From an uncultured Flavobacteriia bacterium (GTDB taxonomy: Bacteria; Bacteroidota; Bacteroidia; Flavobacteriales_D; Crocinitomicaceae): a stretch of 7,461 nucleotides of DNA. This document shows, one piece after another, positions 1-5,012 of the stretch. Where the stretch lies: contig CAIYQV010000394.1 in NCBI GenBank assembly GCA_903928365.1, forward strand, positions 1 through 7,461, written 5' to 3'. Both the position numbers and the translations under genes were made by a program. A model generated the notes under the pieces. The model was not told where the DNA came from, did not search any database, and was given only the letters and a program-made list of their open reading frames with translations. How positions within the stretch are numbered: the stretch's first letter is position 1; each line of letters begins with the position of its first letter.

Positions 1-1296
1 CACGTATTGAAAAGTACGGGCTTCAAAGCACTGAATCCATTACAAGAAGAAGCACTTAAACTAGCTCAACATAGCGACAATCTTCTTTTATTATCTCAAA
101 CCGGATCGGGAAAAACAGTCGCATTTCTTTTACCCATTCTATTAGAGTTGAATGCTGATAAAAACGGAATTCAAGCACTCATCCTGGCTCCATCGCGTGA
201 ATTGGCAATCCAAATTGAAACGGTTTTTAAGTCATTGAAAACAAACTTTAAAGCATTGGCTTGTTACGGTGGTCATTCCATGCAGGTAGAGCGCAACAGC
301 TTGTCAGAAGCTCCTACCCTGCTCATCGGAACACCAGGAAGAATCTGTGACCATATTACTAGAGAAAATATAGATCTAAGACATACCAAGCAACTGGTCA
401 TCGATGAATATGACAAATGCCTGGAGTTTGGTTTTGAAGAACAAATGCGATTCATTCGCGAGCAACTTAGCGGGCTCCAAAAAACAACACTTGTTTCAGC
501 AACGGAAATGGAGGCGTTCCCGGATTATCTTCGATTAAACGAACCAAGAATCATAAACTTCTTATCATCTCAGGAGATTCCAGACATTACCTTTTTCAAA
601 GTTCCAGTTAGAGGATCCAATAAATTCGAACGCTTGTTGGAATTGCTATGCAGCTTTGAAGGAGAGCCAACTATTGTATTCTGCAACTTTCGAGAAGCAA
701 CGGAATCGATCACTACTTTTTTGAAGGAATCTAATTACGAATCAGTTGCCTACCATGGAGGAATGGAACAAGAAGACCGTGAACGAGCGTTGATCAAATT
801 CCGCAACGGCAGTCATCACACTTTGGTGTGCACAGATCTTGGTTCCCGCGGATTGGACATCCCTGAAATACAGCATGTCGTTCATTTTCAGTATCCACAT
901 TCTAAGGAAGCCTTTGTTCACCGCAACGGAAGAACAGCTCGCATGAAAGCGAATGGATCCTCCTATCTGTTAATCAATGCTGACGAGGAAATCCCAGACT
1001 ATATCGAAATACCCAATACCGAATTCAAAATCTCGAATAATATAAATCCTCCCGTAGAAAGTCCATGGATCACTGTATACTTCAGCGGAGGCAAGAAGGA
1101 TAAGATCAATAAAATCGACTTGGTAGGATTCCTCGGTCAAAAAGGCGGAATAAAAAAAGAGGATATCGGTCTGATTACAGTTTTGGATTTCTCATCCTTC
1201 GTAGCACTTAAGCGCAAGAACATTCATACTTTGTTGAAAAACATCTCTCAAGAAAAAGTAAAAGGTAAAAAACTGAGGATCGCCATTGCGCGTTAG
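1..1296 (+). CDS. DEAD-box ATP-dependent RNA helicase, DbpA-like (5' end outside window)
   Basis: This is an ATP-dependent RNA helicase with two RecA-like domains and a DbpA-type RNA-binding tail. Numbering from the TTG at base 7, the visible motifs are: Q motif (GF at 5-6, Gln13), Walker A QTGSGKT (31-37), Ia PSRELA (62-67), Ib TPGR (109-112), motif II DEYD (133-136), SAT (164-166), IV VFCNF (224-228), V TDLGSRGLDIP (276-286) and VI HRNGRTAR (305-312). Residues about 353-429 resemble the DbpA RNA-binding domain, which in E. coli DbpA binds hairpin 92 of 23S rRNA; a ribosome-assembly role here is inferred. The frame is open to base 1, and family members normally have about 15-25 residues before the GF of the Q motif. 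The gene is therefore probably cut by the window edge, and TTG at 7 is probably an internal leucine. The oddity is Tyr in place of Ala in the DEAD box; the catalytic Asp and Glu remain. No terminator hairpin follows the stop. Confidence 0.92.
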   Translation, partial: HVLKSTGFKALNPLQEEALKLAQHSDNLLLLSQTGSGKTVAFLLPILLELNADKNGIQALILAPSRELAIQIETVFKSLKTNFKALACYGGHSMQVERNSLSEAPTLLIGTPGRICDHITRENIDLRHTKQLVIDEYDKCLEFGFEEQMRFIREQLSGLQKTTLVSATEMEAFPDYLRLNEPRIINFLSSQEIPDITFFKVPVRGSNKFERLLELLCSFEGEPTIVFCNFREATESITTFLKESNYESVAYHGGMEQEDRERALIKFRNGSHHTLVCTDLGSRGLDIPEIQHVVHFQYPHSKEAFVHRNGRTARMKANGSSYLLINADEEIPDYIEIPNTEFKISNNINPPVESPWITVYFSGGKKDKINKIDLVGFLGQKGGIKKEDIGLITVLDFSSFVALKRKNIHTLLKNISQEKVKGKKLRIAIAR

Positions 1297-1297
1297 A

Positions 1298-1353
1298 GAT
1301 TTGAGGATTTGACAATTTGACAATTTGAAGATTCTAAGATTCAAAGATTTGAA
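1298..1353. repeat. Seven-unit 8-bp tandem repeat, consensus GATTTGAN
   Basis: Seven degenerate copies start at 1298, 1306, 1314, 1322, 1330, 1338 and 1346, an exact 8-base step with no indels. The units are GATTTGAG, GATTTGAC, AATTTGAC, AATTTGAA, GATTCTAA, GATTCAAA and GATTTGAA. The tract begins one base after the helicase stop codon. Copies 6 and 7 together form a small AT-rich inverted repeat, TTCAAA-GA-TTTGAA (1340-1353). From memory, GATTTGA-type repeats are common between genes in Flavobacteriales. Their function is unknown to me, and the period does not fit a coding sequence. Confidence 0.8.
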
Positions 1354-1433
1354 AATCATTAACTGGCTTCAAATAGCGGAGCAATCAATTCTTCGAATTA
1401 TCAAATAAACTAGCAGAAAATATTTTTCTTTAA

Positions 1434-1445
1434 TATGCATGCATA
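1434..1445. promoter_or_regulatory. 12-bp perfect palindrome upstream of the acyl-CoA dehydrogenase, possible operator
   Basis: TATGCATGCATA is a perfect inverted repeat ending 55 bases before the dehydrogenase ATG. It lies where a -33 element would fall for the candidate -7 boxes downstream, so a dimeric regulator bound here could influence transcription. Only the symmetry and position are seen; no regulator is identified. In AT-rich DNA a short palindrome like this can also arise by chance. Confidence 0.25.
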
Positions 1446-1453
1446 GTATTGAG

Positions 1454-1470
1454 AAGTTTTGTTACTTTAG
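1454..1470 (+). promoter_or_regulatory. Candidate -7 elements of the acyl-CoA dehydrogenase promoter
   Basis: Two overlapping near-matches to the Bacteroidota -7 consensus TAnnTTTG are present: AAGTTTTG (1454-1461) and TACTTTAG (1463-1470). Each has one mismatch. No TTG or TTTG lies at the expected distance upstream, so the -33 half is not supported. The A/T-rich leader up to the ATG has no Shine-Dalgarno sequence, as is usual in this phylum. Confidence 0.3.
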
Positions 1471-1500
1471 TAGCAGACAACATTTAAATTCAATATAAAC

Positions 1501-3291
1501 ATGGAATCTGTAAGTACAAATCCGCTAAAAGGAGGAGAATTTCTAATACGTAAAACCAACCCCGAAGAGATCTTTATTCCTGAGGAATGGAATGAAGAAC
1601 AACGCATGATTGGTCAAATGTGCGATGATTTTATCGATCAGGAAGTGGTACCTCATCTAGAACGAATTGATAAGATGGAAGAAGGATTGATGCCTTCACT
1701 TCTTGATAAGGCAGGAGAACTTGGGATGCTTGGGATGACAGTGCCCGAGGAATTTGGTGGAATGGGGGTTGATTTTAAAACATCCTTATTAGCCACTGAA
1801 CATCTTGGCAAAGGCTATTCTTTCTCAGTAGCATATGGGGCTCACACCGGAATCGGAACATTGCCTCTACTCTATTACGGAACAGAAGAGCAAAAAGCAA
1901 AATACATCCCAAAACTTGCCACTGGTGAATGGAAAGCAGCTTACTGTCTGACTGAACCAGGATCAGGTTCAGATGCAAACTCAGGAAAAACTAAGGCCGT
2001 TTTATCAGAAGATGGAAAACACTATGTTCTCAATGGACAAAAGATGTGGATCACCAATGGAGGTTTCGCAAATTTCATGACCGTTTTCGCGAAGATTGAT
2101 GATGATGCAAACCTTTCGGCATTCTTAGTAGAGGCAGCCTGGGAGGGAATCAGTCTCAACCCGGAAGAAAAGAAAATGGGAATCAAAGGGTCTTCGACAC
2201 GTCAGGTATTCTTCAATAATGTTAAAGTTCCGATTGAGAACATGCTTTCTGAAAGAGGAAACGGATTTAAAATCGCGATCAACATTCTAAATATTGGTCG
2301 TATAAAATTAGCAGCTGGCGTTCTAGGGGGCTCCAAAGCAGCCATCTCAGACAGTGTTAATTACACCAACGAACGCGAACAATTCGGTCGACCTATTTCG
2401 AAATACGGTGCTATTCGTTATAAGATCGCAGAACAAGCTATCCGTACTTTTGTGTTGGAATCTGCCACTTACCGTGCAGGACAAAACATTGAAGATGCAA
2501 TTGAAGGTTTGGTAGCAGGTGGAATGCCCAAAAGTCAGGCTACACTAAAAGGTATCGAACAATTTGCTGCTGAGTGTGCGATGTTGAAAGTAGCTGGTTC
2601 AGAATGCTTAGATTATGTTGTCGACGAAGCCGTTCAAATGTATGGAGGCATGGGTTACTCAGCAGAATCACCTGTGGAACGTGCTTACAGAGATGCACGA
2701 ATCAATAGAATCTTTGAAGGAACCAACGAGATCAACCGAATGCTTACGGTTGATATGATTTTACGTCGTGCCATGAAAGGCGAATTGGATTTGATGGGCC
2801 CAGCAATGAAAGTGGCTGGAGAGTTAATGAGTATTCCGGAAATGGGTGATGCCCCTGAAGGCATTTTTGGTAACGAGCACAAATACCTGGAGAACTTTAA
2901 AAAGACCCTACTTATGATCGCAGGAGCAGCAGTTCAAAAATTGATGCAGACTTTATCCAAGGAACAGGAAATCTTAATGAATATTGCAGATATCACCATT
3001 TGGATCTATCAGGCGGAATCAGCATTGTTGCGCGTAGAGAAAATGATCTCCATTAAAGGAGAAGCTACTTGTGAGGCACAAATCGCCATGGTGAAAGCCT
3101 ATTTCTATGACTCGGCAGATCGCATTGAAAAAGCTGGAAAGGACGCATTGAATTCATTTGCGGAAGGCGATGAATTGCGTATGATGTTGATGGGATTAAA
3201 ACGATTTACAAAGACAGAACCTTTCAATCCGAAAGCAGCTCGTCAATTGATTGCCTCAAAGATTATTGAAAGCAATAAATATTGTTACTAA
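1501..3291 (+). CDS. Acyl-CoA dehydrogenase, VLCAD/ACAD9-like, 596 residues
   Basis: This FAD-dependent enzyme introduces the first double bond of fatty acid beta-oxidation into an acyl-CoA and passes electrons to electron-transfer flavoprotein. The N-terminal helical domain spans about 30-145. The beta domain follows, with signature CLTEPGSGSD (149-158) and WITNGG (183-188). The C-terminal helical domain carries EREQFGRPI (291-299), QMYGGMGY (379-386) and FEGTNEI (405-411). Glu406 aligns with the catalytic base of medium- and very-long-chain enzymes. A further roughly 165 residues (430-596) form an extra helical region as in VLCAD/ACAD9, accounting for 596 residues against about 380 in short enzymes. 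Long-chain preference is inferred from that architecture. The ATG at 1501 gives a complete N-terminus with no competing start needed. The gene appears monocistronic: a helicase lies upstream and a strong terminator downstream, with no thiolase or hydroxyacyl-CoA dehydrogenase alongside. Confidence 0.95.
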   Translation: MESVSTNPLKGGEFLIRKTNPEEIFIPEEWNEEQRMIGQMCDDFIDQEVVPHLERIDKMEEGLMPSLLDKAGELGMLGMTVPEEFGGMGVDFKTSLLATEHLGKGYSFSVAYGAHTGIGTLPLLYYGTEEQKAKYIPKLATGEWKAAYCLTEPGSGSDANSGKTKAVLSEDGKHYVLNGQKMWITNGGFANFMTVFAKIDDDANLSAFLVEAAWEGISLNPEEKKMGIKGSSTRQVFFNNVKVPIENMLSERGNGFKIAINILNIGRIKLAAGVLGGSKAAISDSVNYTNEREQFGRPISKYGAIRYKIAEQAIRTFVLESATYRAGQNIEDAIEGLVAGGMPKSQATLKGIEQFAAECAMLKVAGSECLDYVVDEAVQMYGGMGYSAESPVERAYRDARINRIFEGTNEINRMLTVDMILRRAMKGELDLMGPAMKVAGELMSIPEMGDAPEGIFGNEHKYLENFKKTLLMIAGAAVQKLMQTLSKEQEILMNIADITIWIYQAESALLRVEKMISIKGEATCEAQIAMVKAYFYDSADRIEKAGKDALNSFAEGDELRMMLMGLKRFTKTEPFNPKAARQLIASKIIESNKYCY

Positions 3292-3296
3292 CAAGC

Positions 3297-3327
3297 AAAA
3301 GGCGACCAAATTGGTCGCCTTTTTTTA
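3297..3327 (+). terminator. Strong, probably bidirectional intrinsic terminator
   Basis: The stem GGCGACC (3301-3307) pairs with GGTCGCC (3313-3319), extended by A-T pairs at the loop side and by AAAA upstream pairing with TTTT downstream. A run of seven T follows on the plus strand (3320-3326). On the minus strand the hairpin is followed by a run of four T. It begins 5 bases after the dehydrogenase stop and lies between two converging genes, so it most likely stops transcription from both sides. Confidence 0.9.
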
Positions 3328-3347
3328 TTTAATCTTTCAGAGATTTC

Positions 3348-3806
3348 TCATTTCACAAGGACTATCCCATCCGCTTCAAAGCACATTTCTTTTTTGGGGC
3401 TGGTAATTTTCTCGATCTCTTCCTTGCTTTTTCCGGCATCCTCGGCAAAATGCTTTTGCATTTCAACGGAGATCTCATCCCAATAGGCATACCCATGAAA
3501 ATAGGCTTTGGTTCCCGGCTTAGTTTTTACAGGAATCGTGAAGTGATCCTTGAATCGAACACGAAAAGTTTCTCCATTTCCTTTATCCACACTCACCCAA
3601 CATCCGGCAGCCTGACAAATTTCTACTAATGGAGCCTCAAAAGTAAATTCAACTCGCTCATTCTTTGATTCAATGCCATTAACTACATTGTTCACTGTTA
3701 AGGCTTTAGTTACATCCACTTTTTCAGGACCATAACTTTTACCCAATTTTTGTGCGTTTAATCCCGTTGATAGAATCAACCCAAAAACAATTAATTTCAA
3801 TTTCAT
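3348..3806 (-). CDS. DUF4920 domain secreted protein, 152 residues
   Basis: This is a small exported protein of the DUF4920 family, whose function is unknown. Residues 1-18 form a Sec signal peptide (charged KLK start, hydrophobic core, cleavage predicted after LNA with Gln19 next). Family landmarks are ICQAAGCW (63-70, Cys64 and Cys69), a VRFKDHF segment (83-89), a HFAEDAGKS block (119-127) and the closing ADGIVLV (145-151). The spaced Cys pair and His residues could bind metal or form a disulfide in the periplasm, but that is inference. There is no lipobox cysteine, so it is probably soluble or surface-associated rather than a lipoprotein. It lies downstream of the 124-residue secreted gene on the same strand, with an intrinsic terminator between them and only about 20 bases between that terminator's T-run and this ATG. 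No promoter match is visible in the gap. Confidence 0.85.
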   Translation of the reverse strand: MKLKLIVFGLILSTGLNAQKLGKSYGPEKVDVTKALTVNNVVNGIESKNERVEFTFEAPLVEICQAAGCWVSVDKGNGETFRVRFKDHFTIPVKTKPGTKAYFHGYAYWDEISVEMQKHFAEDAGKSKEEIEKITSPKKEMCFEADGIVLVK

Positions 3807-3824
3807 AAGTTAATTTTTAAACAA

Positions 3825-3850
3825 TAAAAAAGGCTTCCATTGGAAGCCTC
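3825..3850 (-). terminator. Intrinsic terminator of the 124-residue secreted gene
   Basis: Arms AGGCTTCCA (3831-3839) and TGGAAGCCT (3841-3849) are perfect complements and form a stable hairpin. On the minus strand it is followed by six T residues (plus-strand A run 3826-3831). It lies about 20 bases after the stop of the 124-residue gene and about 20 bases before the start of the DUF4920 gene, so it either separates the two or acts as a partial readthrough control. Confidence 0.85.
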
Positions 3851-3868
3851 GAATTACATTATTTTTAT

Positions 3869-4243
3869 TTATTTCAAATACGTTTCATAAAAGGGATAGA
3901 GATCCACCATCGTGCCCTCTACATTAATTTGCTGAACACCACATGCAGACAAAAAACGCACAATAATCTTACGACTTCTCTCGTCATTGTTGACCATAGT
4001 CACTTCTGCTACCTTTGAATTATTATCGAAATTCACCGTGAAATCATGCAAATAATAAGAGGCACTTTTATCGACATCTTCTTTCACCAAACTAGAAGGA
4101 AGTGTAATCTTAAATTTCCCGGTATTTTTCACATCGATTACAGATGCTTTGGATGCAACTGAAGCAATAGCGGTTGTCTCCTGAGCATAGAAGGAATTCA
4201 TGGCAAAAAAGAGTACAAATAGGATCAACAAGTTCTTTTTCAT
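3869..4243 (-). CDS. Small secreted protein of unknown function, 124 residues
   Basis: I do not recognise a named family. Residues 1-20 are a clear Sec signal peptide (KK start, LLILFVLFF core, cleavage expected after SFYA with Gln21 next). The mature part is about 104 residues. It alternates hydrophobic and polar residues in beta-strand style around 43-50, 66-73 and 77-84. It ends with a segment containing the single mature cysteine (Cys101, in SACGVQ) and an aromatic tail, YPFYETYLK. The lone Cys could allow dimerisation but is not in a lipobox. The ATG at 4243 directly precedes the signal peptide. It has its own candidate promoter upstream and a terminator downstream, so it can be a single-gene unit. 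Codon and base use look like the neighbours, supporting a real gene. Confidence 0.8.
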   Translation of the reverse strand: MKKNLLILFVLFFAMNSFYAQETTAIASVASKASVIDVKNTGKFKITLPSSLVKEDVDKSASYYLHDFTVNFDNNSKVAEVTMVNNDERSRKIIVRFLSACGVQQINVEGTMVDLYPFYETYLK

Positions 4244-4269
4244 GGTTTGAATATTACAAATGAATTTCG

Positions 4270-4299
4270 TAAAAATAGTTATGCTTCGCTAATTTACAA
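4270..4299 (-). promoter_or_regulatory. Candidate Bacteroidota promoter for the 124-residue gene
   Basis: On the minus strand a TTG (plus CAA at 4297-4299) is followed after 19 bases by TATTTTTA (plus TAAAAATA, 4270-4277). This matches the flavobacterial pattern TTG, about 17-23 bases, TAnnTTTG, with one mismatch in the last position. Transcription would start roughly 20 bases before the ATG at 4243. The match is by eye only. Confidence 0.4.
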
Positions 4300-4307
4300 T
4301 TAATTTG
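4300..4307 (+). promoter_or_regulatory. Weak candidate -7 element for rnhB
   Basis: TTAATTTG differs from TAnnTTTG at one position and lies 13 bases before the rnhB GTG. No TTG is found at the proper distance upstream. It abuts the -33 half of the divergent minus-strand promoter, so the two promoters, if real, would be back to back. Confidence 0.2.
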
Positions 4308-4320
4308 CCAATTTTAAAGA

Positions 4321-4932
4321 GTGAAAGAAATTATTGCACCGTACGCCGATCCAACGCTTGTTGAAGCAGGATGCGATGAAGCCGGAAGAGGTTGTCTCGC
4401 CGGACCCGTGGTTGCGGCAGCTGTTATTCTTCCTAAAGATTTCAGACATCCTTTTCTCAATGATTCCAAACAACTCAGCGAGAAAAAACGCGATGAACTA
4501 AGACCTATAATAGAAAAGGAAGCTCTTTCATATGGAATTGGGATTGTATCTCCCTCCGAAATTGATCAAATAAACATATTGAATGCAAGTTTTCTGGCAA
4601 TGCACCGCGCGATCGATGGATTGAAACTTCAACCTGAACACTTAATGATCGACGGGAATCGTTTCAGGCCTTACTCAGGAATTCCACATAGTTGCATCAT
4701 CAAAGGAGATTCCAAATTTCTTCATATTGCCGCAGCATCTATACTTGCCAAAACATACCGAGATAAGCTTATGGAGGACCTTCACATTACTTATCCGCAT
4801 TACAATTGGTTGAAGAACAAAGGTTATCCAACTTTAGAACACCGCGAGGCGATAAAACTTCATGGAGACTGCAAACAGCACAGGCAAACCTTTACTTTAT
4901 TGGCCCCTGAGCAACTTTCATTGTTTGATTGA
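4321..4932 (+). CDS. rnhB: Ribonuclease HII
   Basis: RNase HII cuts the RNA strand of RNA-DNA hybrids and removes single ribonucleotides misincorporated into DNA. The protein has 203 residues, normal for the family. Metal-binding and catalytic residues are all present: Asp19-Glu20 in CDEAGRG (18-24), Asp111 in MIDGNR (109-114) and Asp148 in AKTYRD (143-148). The GRG motif (22-24) that reads the RNA-DNA junction, NDSKQLS (47-53), GYPT (168-171) and HRQTF (187-191) are also conserved. The start is GTG: an in-frame TAA lies two codons upstream, at 4315-4317, and no other good start precedes the active site, so the choice is firm. The last residues are QLSLF-D (198-203), a perfect match to the bacterial beta-clamp-binding pentapeptide. 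The gene is divergent from the secreted-protein gene and lies 80 bases before the propeller gene, with no terminator seen between them. Confidence 0.95.
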   Translation: MKEIIAPYADPTLVEAGCDEAGRGCLAGPVVAAAVILPKDFRHPFLNDSKQLSEKKRDELRPIIEKEALSYGIGIVSPSEIDQINILNASFLAMHRAIDGLKLQPEHLMIDGNRFRPYSGIPHSCIIKGDSKFLHIAAASILAKTYRDKLMEDLHITYPHYNWLKNKGYPTLEHREAIKLHGDCKQHRQTFTLLAPEQLSLFD

Positions 4933-4947
4933 ACACTTGAATGTTCA
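4930..4947. repeat. Inverted repeat TGAACA-N6-TGTTCA overlapping the rnhB stop
   Basis: The arms are 6-base perfect complements around a 6-base spacer. The stem is too weak, and lacks a following T-run, to be a convincing terminator. It could be a binding site for a dimeric regulator of the downstream propeller gene, or chance. It starts on the first base of the rnhB stop codon. Confidence 0.25.
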
Positions 4948-4988
4948 TTACATTCCTAAAAGTGACTAAATTCATAGCTTGATTCAAA

Positions 4989-4996
4989 TAATTTTG
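4989..4996 (+). promoter_or_regulatory. -7 promoter element of the propeller/DUF5723-like operon
   Basis: TAATTTTG is an exact match to the Bacteroidota -7 consensus TAnnTTTG. It sits 16 bases before the ATG at 5013, giving a leader of roughly 10 bases. A TTG at the expected -33 distance is not present, so the promoter may be weak or activator-dependent. Its presence suggests the downstream pair is transcribed separately from rnhB. Confidence 0.45.
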
Positions 4997-5012
4997 GCAT
5001 AACCGGAACTCT

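Noticed and set aside
7..9. TTG at base 7 as the true start of the helicase
   Set aside because: The frame is open to base 1, and the Q motif begins only four residues later, leaving no room for the usual N-terminal segment. A start outside the window is more likely.
1298..1353. CRISPR array or coding repeat
   Set aside because: Units are 8 bases with no spacers and the period is not a multiple of three. It is a simple degenerate tandem repeat.
1338..1399. Terminator for the helicase
   Set aside because: The inverted repeats here (TTCAAA/TTTGAA at 1340-1353 and AATTC/GAATT at 1387-1399) are short and AT-rich with no T-run after them.
1775..1978. Minus-strand open frame of 67 codons in the acyl-CoA dehydrogenase
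   Set aside because: It is antisense to the conserved substrate/FAD region including the CLTEPGSGSD signature; a shadow of that gene.
4931..4946. SOS (LexA) box of the GAAC-N4-GTTC type
   Set aside because: The spacing is GAAC-N8-GTTC, too long for that operator, and the neighbouring genes do not suggest SOS control apart from rnhB ending there.
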